Assembly (NCBI GenBank): GCA_963715455.1
Contig: OY970245.1
Coordinates: forward strand, 62,001 to 126,000
DNA length: 64,000 bases
Reading direction: 5' to 3'
From: VRUE01 sp963715455
Lineage (GTDB): Bacteria > Actinomycetota > Thermoleophilia > Solirubrobacterales > 70-9
Made by a program: the position numbers and the translations under genes
The notes under the pieces: model-generated
Databases searched by the model: none
What the model saw: only the letters and a program-made list of their open reading frames with translations
What the model was told of the DNA's origin: nothing
Shown here: in pieces, positions 33,969 through 42,380 of the stretch
How positions within the stretch are numbered: the first letter of the stretch is position 1
How the letters are laid out: each line of letters begins with the position of its first letter

Positions 33969-35234
33969 GTGAAGCAGAGCCTCTTCCGCGACAGGGACTT
34001 CCGCCTCGTCGCCGGATCGGTGGGGCTCTCGGCGCTGGGCGACTGGGTGGCGATCGTCGCCCTTGGGTTGCACGTCAAGGAGCTGACCGACTCGGGCTTC
34101 GCGGTGGCGGCGCTCTGGGTCTGCCTCTTCGGGCCCTCGGTCGCGGTCGCCGGACACGTCGGCTTGCTCGTCGACCGTGTCGAGGCCACCCGGCTGCTCG
34201 CTGCGGTATCGGCAGCCGGCGCCGTGGCGGCCGCAGTGCTGGCCTTCAGCTCGGCGCTCGCCCCCGTGCTCATCCTCACCGCGCTGCTCGGCGTCGTCTT
34301 CGCCACCTCGCAACCGGCCGAGTTCTCGCTCGTGCCGCCGCTCGCCGGCGAGGATCGCATCCAGGAGGCCAACGGCCACATCGAGACGGCGCGCTATCTC
34401 GGCTTCGGCGTCGGGCCGCTGCTCGGGGGCCTGCTCTTCGCCGCCGGGGGCCTCGAGCTGGCGATGCTCGTCGACGCCGCGACCTTCGCGCTCGTCGCCC
34501 TGGCGGCGCTTGCCCTACGGGTGCGACGCCGGCCCGAGGAGCTGGCCGAGGACGAACGCTCTCCCCGCGCCCGCGACGGCATCGCCTTCCTCTTCCGCGA
34601 CCGGGTCCTGGCACTGGTGATGACCGTCGCCTTCGCCTCGCTGCTCTTCATGTCGGCGGTCTGGGTGGCGGAGCTGTTCTTCGTCGAGGACGTGCTCGGC
34701 CGCGGCGACGTCGCCTACGGAACGATGCTCTCGATTTGGACGGTCGGGATGGCACTCGGCGCGATGTTGATCTCCCGTCGCGTCGCCCCTATAGCGGTCG
34801 CTGCCGCCGGTCTAGTCGCTGCAGCGACGCAGGGCATCGCCCTGGCGCTGCCCGCCCTATGGCTCAGCTTCGCCTTCTTCCTCGCCTGCTCGCTACTGGG
34901 CGGGCTCGCACACGGACTGAAGAATGTGATGTTCCGCAGCCTGATCCACGTGCGCGTCCCCGACCATCTGCATGGCAGGGCATTCGCCGCCTACAACGGC
35001 ATCCGCAACACCGCTGAGCTGGGAGCCTTCGCCGCCGGTGGCCTGCTCGTCGCGACGATCGGCGCCCGCGGCACGCTCGCCTACGCCGGCGGCCTCTCCG
35101 CCCTGGCCGGTGCCCTCGGCCTACTCGCCCTGCTGCGCATGTACGGGGGGTGGGTATCCACCGGCCCAGTCGGTCCGCCGATCGACCTGGCCACGAGCAA
35201 CAGGGAGCCACCCGGGCCAGCGCCGGACGGCTAA
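33969..35234 (+). CDS. MFS transporter, 12-helix (enterobactin-exporter-like)
   Basis: The product is 421 aa with about 12 hydrophobic helices. The opening FRDRDFRLVAGSVGLSALGDW is typical of the MFS_3/EntS-like group. The central loop RVRRRPEELAEDERSPRARDG separates the two six-helix halves, and GRAFAAYNGIRNTAELG lies in the second. Start is GTG 33969, six bases after the glyQS stop. Cargo unknown. Its last four bases overlap the end of the convergent SIR2-family gene. Confidence 0.88.
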   Translation: MKQSLFRDRDFRLVAGSVGLSALGDWVAIVALGLHVKELTDSGFAVAALWVCLFGPSVAVAGHVGLLVDRVEATRLLAAVSAAGAVAAAVLAFSSALAPVLILTALLGVVFATSQPAEFSLVPPLAGEDRIQEANGHIETARYLGFGVGPLLGGLLFAAGGLELAMLVDAATFALVALAALALRVRRRPEELAEDERSPRARDGIAFLFRDRVLALVMTVAFASLLFMSAVWVAELFFVEDVLGRGDVAYGTMLSIWTVGMALGAMLISRRVAPIAVAAAGLVAAATQGIALALPALWLSFAFFLACSLLGGLAHGLKNVMFRSLIHVRVPDHLHGRAFAAYNGIRNTAELGAFAAGGLLVATIGARGTLAYAGGLSALAGALGLLALLRMYGGWVSTGPVGPPIDLATSNREPPGPAPDG

Positions 35235-36313
35235 CTGCTCAATTGGAAAGAGGCAGAGGCGTGGGCGCTCCAGTCGCCTATCGCATCAAGCATCGAGTTT
35301 TGCCTTGGGCCGAATAGCACCGGTATGACCTGCGCCTCTCGTCCCATGAGCCTCAATACTCGCTTGGCCTCTCGACTCGGAGCCTTCGGAATCCTCCCGT
35401 GACTCACGGCCTTCGGCCCATGCAAGTCCAGAACGCATATCCCAACCTGAGCGTTAACAGAGGCCGCCCGCAGTTTGGCCACGAGCGCAGGGTCATGCAG
35501 AGAGTGGCCGATAACCAGAACGTGGGTGGCGTCCGCAAGCGCTGCATCAAACTCCACCCAAAGCGCCTGGACCACGGCGTCTCGAGTCGGGTCCTTATTC
35601 GGATCCGGATACAGCACAACCGGTCGTCCGAGGTTTGGATTGAACGGCTGGTCCTGATGCTGCTCGTGAACCGTCCCTTCTTTCTCATACCAGCCAACCG
35701 CCCCATGCAGATGGATCACTGGCACGTCTCGCTCCGCACCTCGAGCCCTCTGTACCAGTCCGTGTGGGTTGAGCAGCGGTGCGCGTCCGGGTGGCCTGTC
35801 GAAACCTGTATCCGGACGTAGCCCCAGACCCGCCAGGGCGATCTCAGCCGCGGGGTCGTAGTTCGTCGTGACGATCGTCAGATCCTTGGGGCTGCCAAGG
35901 TGGCTCAGCAGATTGCCATACGCATCAATCGCATTTGCCTCGTTGATCGCCGATGCGCTGAACATGCGATAGAGGGTCACGTTGATTCCAGCGATGATCT
36001 CGGTCAGCCGACGGTCCTCCAGGGCGTTGGCCTGCACAACCGCCTGAGGAAGTTTGCCGGCCTGCTTTCCACCCAATCCCCTGAATCGACGGTTCAGCGG
36101 GCGGACGTCGCGCCATCGAAGGAACGTGCCGATGAGCTCCTCGAATTCCTGCCCTGACATTTCTGTACTCAGGCCGAACGCCCTTGCCAGTCCTGATTCG
36201 CGGCCATCCAGCTCTTCGCAGAGTGCCTGTGCCCAGTCTTCCATCAGCGGGAGAGGCTGCACCAGGCCCAGCTCGCGGCTTGCTCCCGCCCCTGTCACAA
36301 CAACACATCGCAT
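35231..36313 (-). CDS. SIR2-family (SIR2_2-like) NAD-binding protein, candidate defence NADase
   Basis: The product is 360 aa. Sirtuin-like motifs appear in order: VVTGAGAS at residues 4-11 (NAD loop), VTTNYDPAAE near 147-157, IHLHGAVGWY near 200-209 (general-base His) and VLVIGHSLHDPALV near 268-281 (GxSLxD). No CxxC zinc ribbon is seen, which separates it from protein deacetylases and places it with SIR2-like domains of bacterial antiphage proteins that deplete NAD. No signal or membrane segment. Base composition is clearly less GC-rich than its neighbours, suggesting transfer. No obvious partner gene adjoins it, so defence is inference only. Confidence 0.75.
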   Translation of the reverse strand: MRCVVVTGAGASRELGLVQPLPLMEDWAQALCEELDGRESGLARAFGLSTEMSGQEFEELIGTFLRWRDVRPLNRRFRGLGGKQAGKLPQAVVQANALEDRRLTEIIAGINVTLYRMFSASAINEANAIDAYGNLLSHLGSPKDLTIVTTNYDPAAEIALAGLGLRPDTGFDRPPGRAPLLNPHGLVQRARGAERDVPVIHLHGAVGWYEKEGTVHEQHQDQPFNPNLGRPVVLYPDPNKDPTRDAVVQALWVEFDAALADATHVLVIGHSLHDPALVAKLRAASVNAQVGICVLDLHGPKAVSHGRIPKAPSREAKRVLRLMGREAQVIPVLFGPRQNSMLDAIGDWSAHASASFQLSS

Positions 36314-36346
36314 TGCGAAAGCCTACGCGAGGATCGATCAGAAATT

Positions 36347-37453
36347 CTAAGCCGATGGAGGCGCCGGTTCTCCAGACATGAAACGCTCGACGGCGGCGGC
36401 GTCAGCCTCCAGCGCGGCACTCGCCTTATTCGTGATTCGCGCCAGCGGCTCGATCGTCACCTTGCCGCGGTTTAGCTTCCAAGTCGCGACAGCGCGGCCC
36501 TTGACCATGGCGAAGGGACGGAAGAGGCCGTTGTTGGTGACCAGGTGGGTGTGCGAACCGATGATGAGCTCGCGTGAGGTCCAGCCGAGCAGCACCGGGT
36601 CGTAGGCGCCGATCAGCTTCGGCCCTGGGACCTCCGGTTGGGGCGACGCCTTGGCGAGATGGAGGAGGCCGTCCTCGCGCTCGACCAGCTCGGCAGCCAT
36701 CGCGGCGAGACCGGCGCGGGCGTCGCGCAGCGGTATGCCCGCCCAGCGAGCCAGATCGCGATCGTCGGCCGGTGCGTGGCCGATGAGGTAGCGGCGCGCC
36801 AGCTCGGCCAGGGCGGCATCGCGGTCAGGAGGCGTTGCCCGGCCGAGCCAGTCCTCGACGAGCACGTAGGCATGCTCCTTACCGACCATCGGGCCGCGCA
36901 CGATCGCACCGCGCACGCTGGCCAGGAAGAAGAGGTGGATCAGCGCCTGGCCCGCTGTCTGCATGCCCGCTGCGTCGAGTCGTTCGCGCAGTTGCGGGCG
37001 GGTCAGCGGACCCTCCGCCGCCAGTGCCTTCTCGATCAGCCCCACGGCCCGGTCGGCATCGTCCGGCAAGACGCCCTCCTGACTGAGCCGGCGCTTGGCT
37101 GAGGTGAGCAGCTGCGGCGTCGTCAAGAGCTGCAGCAACGGGTAGTCCTCGCTGCGAACCAGGTGCAGAGTGCCGCGGTTGAGCCAGGTGATCAGCAGCG
37201 AGCGCTCTTCGGTCAGCGCCCGGTCGACATCGGCCGCGGTGAGGCCCTCGCTGCGCGCCCGCACCGCCAGCCGCGCCCCACGCGGGTCCTGACCTTGAAC
37301 CGCCAACAGCCGCTCGGCCACCGCCGCCGGATGGCGCGCGGGCAGCCCGGAGAGACCCTGCGCGCTGAACCGCTCGGCGTAGATCTCAGCAGTCGGCACG
37401 CCGGGATGATCGCGCAGGGCGACGGCGTCAGCCCCCCGGGCCAAAGCGCTCAT
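36347..37453 (-). CDS. winged-helix DNA-binding protein (HTH_42 / AlkX-YcaQ superfamily)
   Basis: The product is 368 aa. The family block RLLAVQGQDPRGARLAVRAR (residues about 48-67), the LNRGTLHLVRSEDY strand (about 91-104) and the C-terminal LIGAYDPVLLGW followed by GLFRPFAMVKGRAVATW match this widespread actinobacterial family, which includes AlkX/YcaQ DNA glycosylases. The glutamine motif is QGQD, so glycosylase activity is possible but unproved. It starts inside the 3' end of the PhlG-like gene (26-base overlap). Confidence 0.85.
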   Translation of the reverse strand: MSALARGADAVALRDHPGVPTAEIYAERFSAQGLSGLPARHPAAVAERLLAVQGQDPRGARLAVRARSEGLTAADVDRALTEERSLLITWLNRGTLHLVRSEDYPLLQLLTTPQLLTSAKRRLSQEGVLPDDADRAVGLIEKALAAEGPLTRPQLRERLDAAGMQTAGQALIHLFFLASVRGAIVRGPMVGKEHAYVLVEDWLGRATPPDRDAALAELARRYLIGHAPADDRDLARWAGIPLRDARAGLAAMAAELVEREDGLLHLAKASPQPEVPGPKLIGAYDPVLLGWTSRELIIGSHTHLVTNNGLFRPFAMVKGRAVATWKLNRGKVTIEPLARITNKASAALEADAAAVERFMSGEPAPPSA

Positions 37454-38213
37454 GGAGCTCAGGCAGCAGCGTTGCCAGGTTCGCGTACTCCTCGGCGCAG
37501 TGGGTCGCCAGCGAACGAGGCAGGTTCCGTGGCAACGAGAGGCGCCTCACGACGCGGTTGTTGAGAGCCAGGCCGAACGGTGCAGCGAACGGCACCGGCA
37601 AGTAGGGGCGCACGGCGGCACCGAGCCAGAAGTGACTGCGCAGGACGAGGCCGTCCTCGGCACTGAGGAAAACGTGCGCCATGACTGAGTGGCGCAGGCG
37701 CCGCTTGTCGTCGCCGACATAGCCGCAGACGATCGTCGCTACAGCTGGGTCGTCCCGGGCGTCGCTGGAGAAGCCGATCGCGGTCGGCGGGAGAAAGGCG
37801 ATGCGCGCGTGCACCGTCCCCGTGCCGACATCCTCGACCGGGTGGTGAACGGCGCCCCAATGGCGCTTCGCCCCAAGCGTCGCAGGCAGCTCGATCGAGT
37901 TATCGGTGTGGGCGAGCGGGTGCCAGGCGCGGTAGCGGTCGGGGTCGCGCGGGTGCCAGTCAAACCACCACTCGATCATCTCCGCGCTAACACCCGGCAT
38001 CGCCGTGCGCACAGCGACGTAACCGACGTGGTCTAGCCGGAAGCACCAGCCGGTCTCAACTGGCAGGGGCGCCGGATCAAGCAGGCGGTCGAGGTCCGCC
38101 AGCGAGGCTGCATGCGCGGGGTCGACCGGGCCGCCTGCGATCGCCTCGAGCACGGCACGGTCGGCTGGGCTCAACGGCCGCGAGAGGTAGGGCTCGAGGC
38201 TGGGGGTGGCCAT
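37428..38213 (-). CDS. PhlG-like (DAPG/phloretin) C-C hydrolase family protein
   Basis: The product is 261 aa. It carries the family block EMIEWWFDWHP, YRAWHPLAH and GAVHHPVEDVG (about residues 78-125), and a His-rich MAHVFLSAEDGLVLRSHFWLG region (about 182-202) that could complete a zinc site. PhlG cleaves the aryl-acetyl C-C bond of 2,4-diacetylphloroglucinol, and phloretin hydrolase acts on a related bond. The substrate here is not known. It lies 6 bases from a BBE-like flavoprotein and overlaps a winged-helix gene, suggesting a small aromatic-metabolism operon. Confidence 0.8.
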   Translation of the reverse strand: MATPSLEPYLSRPLSPADRAVLEAIAGGPVDPAHAASLADLDRLLDPAPLPVETGWCFRLDHVGYVAVRTAMPGVSAEMIEWWFDWHPRDPDRYRAWHPLAHTDNSIELPATLGAKRHWGAVHHPVEDVGTGTVHARIAFLPPTAIGFSSDARDDPAVATIVCGYVGDDKRRLRHSVMAHVFLSAEDGLVLRSHFWLGAAVRPYLPVPFAAPFGLALNNRVVRRLSLPRNLPRSLATHCAEEYANLATLLPELHERFGPGG

Positions 38214-38219
38214 CCGGGC

Positions 38220-39548
38220 TCAGAGCCGCCCCATCCAGGGATGGAAGAGCCCGTCGGGGTCGTACTCGGACCGCACCGCGTCGAGCCGCTCGAGGTTCGG
38301 CTCGCTGACAAAACGGGCCGGGCGCTCACCGAGGTTCTCGTCGGCGAGCTGGATGCCGCTGGCGAGATGCTCCATCTCGCGCATCCGCTCGCTCGCCCAG
38401 GCGACGTTGGCGGCGTCTTCGGCGGGGTCCTGCCAGACGCCGTAGAGAGCGATGTAGGTGTCGTCCTCGACGCTGTAGGCCATCTCGGGCCGGGCCGGAG
38501 ACGGGCCCCAATTCATCCAGAGCATGTGCGAGGGGGCGCCGGGCATCGTCTCGGCGATGCGTCGCAAACCCGGCAGCAGTTCCTCGATCGGCGCGTGGGT
38601 CCACATGTTGTCGGCCGAGTAGCGGTGCTCGTCGGGATAGGAGGCGTGCACCGCCGCGTAGAGATCGTCCATGCCGACCTCGGCGTTGGGAAAGGCCAGC
38701 TTGGCCCGCTCGCGGACCGGACAGGTCTCCAGCAAGGCCAGCGCCTCGGCCGCCTCGGCCGCGCTCTCGGCGAGCACCGGCCCAGTCACGGCGATCTCCA
38801 GCTCGCCCTCCATATCGCGGTGAATGACGACCATCAGCTCCATTGAGCGCGGCACCCGAGGACCAATCTCATGTGCCCAAGCGAAAACCTCCTCGAGGCA
38901 CTCGATCGGGTAGAGATAGACACCGTTGGCCACGTGCCCCGGCCTCGGGTAGAGCCGCAGGTGGAAGCGGGTAACGGCGCCGAAGAAGCCAGGACCGGCG
39001 CCGCGGGCCGCCCAAAGCAGGTCGGGGTGATGCTCTGCGTCGGCACGCACGAGCTCACCCCCTGCGGTGACCACGTCGATCGCCTCGACGCTCATACAGG
39101 CAGGTCCATGCAGGCGACCGTTCCAGCCGAAGCCACCCTGCAGCAAGTAGCCACCGAGGCCCACACCGGGGCAGTGCCCGGTGGGAAAGAAGAGATCCCG
39201 CTCGGCCAGCTCGGCCAGCAGCTCGTTGCCGTGGCAGCCAGGACCAACCGCCGCGGTCATTGCCTCGGCGTCAACCTGCACCGAGTTGAGGCGAGAGACA
39301 TCGATCAACATGCCGCCCTCGCGGACGTGGTTGCCGGCCCAGCTGTGCCCGCCCGCCCGCACGCCGACCTTCATCCCCTCGGCCCGCGCCAGTCGCACGG
39401 CGCGCAACAGGTCGTCATCGTCGAGGATCTGAACAATCAAGTCGGGAAAGCGATCGGGAGTGCGCGCATTCCAGACCGTGGCGCGCCGCGCTTCCTCATA
39501 GCCGGCCTCGCCCCGCCGCCAGGCGCCTCCCGAGAACCCTGCCTCCAT
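38220..39548 (-). CDS. FAD-linked oxidoreductase, berberine-bridge-enzyme-like
   Basis: The product is 442 aa. The PP-loop FAD domain shows RAGGHSWAGN (residues about 64-73), whose His is the usual 8-alpha attachment point, and GHCPGVGLGGYLLQGGFG (about 123-140), whose Cys is the usual 6-S-cysteinyl point, so a bicovalent flavin is likely. The BBE C-terminal tail YDPDGLFHPWMG is at the end. Such oxidases act on sugars, alkaloids or phenols. It heads a minus-strand run with the PhlG-like hydrolase and winged-helix gene. Confidence 0.88.
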   Translation of the reverse strand: MEAGFSGGAWRRGEAGYEEARRATVWNARTPDRFPDLIVQILDDDDLLRAVRLARAEGMKVGVRAGGHSWAGNHVREGGMLIDVSRLNSVQVDAEAMTAAVGPGCHGNELLAELAERDLFFPTGHCPGVGLGGYLLQGGFGWNGRLHGPACMSVEAIDVVTAGGELVRADAEHHPDLLWAARGAGPGFFGAVTRFHLRLYPRPGHVANGVYLYPIECLEEVFAWAHEIGPRVPRSMELMVVIHRDMEGELEIAVTGPVLAESAAEAAEALALLETCPVRERAKLAFPNAEVGMDDLYAAVHASYPDEHRYSADNMWTHAPIEELLPGLRRIAETMPGAPSHMLWMNWGPSPARPEMAYSVEDDTYIALYGVWQDPAEDAANVAWASERMREMEHLASGIQLADENLGERPARFVSEPNLERLDAVRSEYDPDGLFHPWMGRL

Positions 39549-39605
39549 GTCTCCACTATTGCGGAAGCCGGCGAACGGGGCATCGACCCGGCCGACCCGC
39601 TTCGA

Positions 39606-40127
39606 CTAGCCGATTCCCAACAGTTCAACCACGAAGACAACCGTTTCGTTGGGGCCAACCTCCGGCGGCGGATTGACGTCGCCGTAGGCAAGGTCCGGCG
39701 GGATGATCAGTTCGCGGCGGCCGCCGACCTTCATCCCTTCGACGCCTTGGTCCCAGCCGGGGATCACTTCTCCAGCGCCCAGCTTGAATTCGGCCGGTTT
39801 CCCTTCCCCCCAGCGGTGTGCATGACGATCGAACTGGTACCCATCCCCATAGTTGAAGCCGATGTACTCGGCGGTCAATTGGTCACCTTTCTCGGCCACT
39901 GGGCCATCGCCGATCCGAATATCCCTGACCACCAACTCCTCCGGAGGCGGGCCCTCGGGGACAACCACCTTCGGTTCTTTCTTGGCCGGCTCCCTGATCT
40001 CAACCTTGGGTTCGGACTCAGCAGCCGCGGCCGCCTTGGCGGGTTCGGCCGAGGAGTCCTCGTCGCCCCCGCAAGCGGCGAGCAAGATCGCGACTGCTAC
40101 CGCGCTAATTAGCGCAAGAAATCTCAC
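39606..40127 (-). CDS. FKBP-type peptidyl-prolyl isomerase lipoprotein (copy 1)
   Basis: The product is 173 aa, an exported folding catalyst. Signal peptide and lipobox LLAAC (residues about 15-19) are followed by an Asp/Ala-rich linker and an FKBP domain (about 70-173). Active-site strands GDQLTAEYIGFNY, GEVIPGWDQGVEGMKVGG and ELIIPPDLAYGD are clear. It ends in VVFVVELLGIG. It is 56 bases downstream of a second, closely similar gene on the same strand and is probably a tandem duplicate. Confidence 0.93.
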   Translation of the reverse strand: MRFLALISAVAVAILLAACGGDEDSSAEPAKAAAAAESEPKVEIREPAKKEPKVVVPEGPPPEELVVRDIRIGDGPVAEKGDQLTAEYIGFNYGDGYQFDRHAHRWGEGKPAEFKLGAGEVIPGWDQGVEGMKVGGRRELIIPPDLAYGDVNPPPEVGPNETVVFVVELLGIG

Positions 40128-40183
40128 GCAATAATCTTAGGGAACCTTGCCGTACCGTGCTGGGAACTAACCGAGCGACCCAG

Positions 40184-40696
40184 CTATTCGACGGCGACGA
40201 GGTCGACGACGAAGATCAAGGCTTCGTTCGGCGGGATGCTCGGCGGCGCACCAGCTTCGCCGTAGCCGAGTTCAGGCGGGATGATCAACTCGCGGCGGCC
40301 GCCGACCTTCATCCCCTCCACGCCCTGATCCCAACCCGGAATGACCATGCCGGCCCCGAGCTGGAAGGCGAAGGGTTCGCCGCGATCCCAGGAAGCGTCG
40401 AATTCTTTGCCGCTCTTGTAGTTGACGCCGACGTACTGGACGGTGACGCTGTCGCCGGCTTTGGCTTCGGCGCCACTGCCTTCTTCTATGTCTTTGACCT
40501 CGAGCTGCTTAGGGGGAGCGCCCTGCGGCACGCTTACCTTCGGCTTCGTCTTATCGGCCGCCGAATCGGACTGCGGCGGCGCTGATTCTTGCGTGGTCGT
40601 CGTCGTCGACGTCTCGGTGGTCGAGTCGTCGTCCCCACCACAGGCGGCAAGTGCCAGGGCCAGGCAGAGCACGGCGATCGAGGTGAACAGCTTCAC
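40184..40696 (-). CDS. FKBP-type peptidyl-prolyl isomerase lipoprotein (copy 2)
   Basis: The product is 170 aa with signal peptide and lipobox LAAC (residues about 16-19), a Thr/Ser/Asp-rich linker and an FKBP domain (about 68-170). GMVIPGWDQGVEGMKVGGR and ELIIPPELGYGE match the first copy almost word for word, while the linker and signal differ, so the two have diverged outside the catalytic core. Likely a membrane-anchored extracytoplasmic foldase. Confidence 0.93.
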   Translation of the reverse strand: MKLFTSIAVLCLALALAACGGDDDSTTETSTTTTTQESAPPQSDSAADKTKPKVSVPQGAPPKQLEVKDIEEGSGAEAKAGDSVTVQYVGVNYKSGKEFDASWDRGEPFAFQLGAGMVIPGWDQGVEGMKVGGRRELIIPPELGYGEAGAPPSIPPNEALIFVVDLVAVE

Positions 40697-40748
40697 GACG
40701 GCGCATCCTACGGAAATCCGGAGCGCAGCGAACTCTTGACAGCCAGGG

Positions 40749-41105
40749 CTAGCCCCGGCCGGTGAGACGGTCCCAGACGCGCCGCAGGCCGCTGCGCCCG
40801 GTCAGGTCGCCCGCCTTGACGGTGATCGAGCCAGGATTGGCGGTCGGCACTTTGAGCTGGGCCGCTTCGGCCGCGGTGATCTTGAGCACCACGCCACGCT
40901 CGTAGATGTCGCCAACCTCGGGGCCGTCGACGAAGCGCTGCCCACCAGGCAGAGCGCTGGTATCGAAGATGATCCCGTCGAAGACGCCCGCGTCGAGATC
41001 AGCGAGCACGCGCTCTACCTCGCCCAGCTTCTCGCCGTCGCTGGAGAACACCGGCGCGCCGGGGGCAAGCGCGTGGTAGGCGATTGGCTGACCCAGATCC
41101 TCCAT
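40749..41105 (-). CDS. PRC-barrel domain protein
   Basis: The product is 118 aa. A PRC-barrel-like beta domain spans residues about 14-85: PVFSSDGEKLGEVERVLADLD, a GIIFDT strand, PEVGDIYERGVVLKITAAEA. This fold occurs in RimM and in photosynthetic reaction-centre H subunits and binds proteins or RNA. The C-terminus (about 88-118) is basic. Role unknown. It is divergent from the BASS transporter by 51 bases. Confidence 0.75.
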   Translation of the reverse strand: MEDLGQPIAYHALAPGAPVFSSDGEKLGEVERVLADLDAGVFDGIIFDTSALPGGQRFVDGPEVGDIYERGVVLKITAAEAAQLKVPTANPGSITVKAGDLTGRSGLRRVWDRLTGRG

Positions 41106-41156
41106 TCGTTTTCGAGCCTATCGAACGAATTTCCCGAATCGCACTAGGCTCGTCGC

Positions 41157-42041
41157 ATGGAGGACTCGCTGTTCACCTCTGCCGTGCTGCCCGCGGCGAT
41201 CGCCGTGATCATGGGCAGCCTCGGCCTCACCTTGACGCGGGAGGACTTCCGCCGGGTGCTGACCGCGCCCCGCGGCGTGCTGATCGGCATGCTCAACCTG
41301 GCGCTGATCTCGCCGCTGCTCGCCTTCGCGATGGCCGAGCTCTTCGGCCTCGCCCCCGAGCTGGCCGTCGGCCTCGTGCTGCTCGGCGCCTCTCCCGGGG
41401 GAATGATGGCCAACATGCTGACCCACCTCGCCCGGGGCGACACGGCGCTCTCGGTGACGATGACGGCGATCAGCAGCGTCGGCGCGATCATCACCGTGCC
41501 GCTCTTCTTGACGCTTGCCACAAACCACTTCGACGCCACCAGCGTCGGCGACGTGAGCATGCTCGGCGTCGTCGCGCGGGTCTTTGCGATCACGATCGTG
41601 CCGGTGGCGATCGGCATGGAGCTGCGCCGTCGCTACCCGGCCGGGGTCGAGACTGCCTATCCGCGCGTGCGCGCGATCTCCCTCACCCTCTTTGCCGCGG
41701 TGGTCGTCGGCGCAATCATCAGCGAGCACGACACGGTCACCGAAAACCTGGCCGAGGTGGCGGCGGCCGCGCTCGCCCTCAACGTCGCGGCGATGGCGAT
41801 CAGCTTCACGATCTCACGGCTTGCCCGGCTCGACAACAGGCAGGCGACCGCGATCTCACTCGAGCTCGGCATTCACAACTCGGCGCTGGCGATCGCCGTT
41901 GCCGCGCCGCTCGCCGCCGATGTCGGTGTACCGGCCGCGGTCTACGCGTCCTTCATGCTCGGCACCGGCGGCGCCTTCGCCTGGGCGATGAGCCGGCGCA
42001 ACGCGGAGCAGGATGAGGCGGCGCTCACGGAGCCGACCTAG
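41157..42041 (+). CDS. bile acid:sodium symporter (BASS) family transporter
   Basis: The product is 294 aa with about ten hydrophobic segments. BASS hallmarks: LVLLGASPGGMMANMLTHLARGDTALS (seen at residues about 76-102) with the crossover-helix signature, and LELGIHNSALAIAVAAPL (about 237-254). Members import organic anions such as pantoate, 2-oxoacids or bile acids with sodium. Substrate not assignable. A small ABM-like gene follows 45 bases later. Confidence 0.9.
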   Translation: MEDSLFTSAVLPAAIAVIMGSLGLTLTREDFRRVLTAPRGVLIGMLNLALISPLLAFAMAELFGLAPELAVGLVLLGASPGGMMANMLTHLARGDTALSVTMTAISSVGAIITVPLFLTLATNHFDATSVGDVSMLGVVARVFAITIVPVAIGMELRRRYPAGVETAYPRVRAISLTLFAAVVVGAIISEHDTVTENLAEVAAAALALNVAAMAISFTISRLARLDNRQATAISLELGIHNSALAIAVAAPLAADVGVPAAVYASFMLGTGGAFAWAMSRRNAEQDEAALTEPT

Positions 42042-42086
42042 GCGGGCTATGCTCGCGGCGGGCGGGGAACGAACGAGGAGGAACAA

Positions 42087-42374
42087 ATGGCAGTTGGGTT
42101 GAGGATCAAGTTCGCGGATGCAACGCAGGAGCAGTACGAAGCGGTCAACGCTCAGATGAACGCCGAAGCGGACCCACCCGAGGGGCTCGTCTTCCACGCC
42201 GCCGGCCCGATCGAGGACGGCTGGGGAGTACTCGACTTCTGGGAGTCGCGCGAGCAATTCGATCGCTTCCTCGCGGAGCGGATCGGCCCGGCAATCGGGG
42301 AGCTTGGCGACCGAGCGCCTCAGAACCCCCCCGAGATCAAGGAATTCCCAGTCCACAACACGATTAAGCCCTAG
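42087..42374 (+). CDS. small dimeric alpha/beta-barrel (ABM-like) protein
   Basis: The product is 95 aa with a strong GAGGAGG site before ATG 42087. The alternation GLRIKFADATQEQYEAVNAQM, GLVFHAAGPIEDGWGVLDFWES and EQFDRFLAERIGPAIGEL fits a ferredoxin-like dimeric alpha/beta barrel such as the antibiotic biosynthesis monooxygenase superfamily. No cofactor residues can be named. It precedes the acyl-CoA ligase by 6 bases and is probably co-transcribed. Confidence 0.7.
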   Translation: MAVGLRIKFADATQEQYEAVNAQMNAEADPPEGLVFHAAGPIEDGWGVLDFWESREQFDRFLAERIGPAIGELGDRAPQNPPEIKEFPVHNTIKP

Positions 42375-42380
42375 GCGTCG

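Noticed and set aside
36347..37453. Winged-helix protein considered as the partner of the SIR2 protein
   Set aside because: Its composition matches the GC-rich neighbours and it overlaps the PhlG-like gene, so it belongs to that operon and not to a transferred defence pair.
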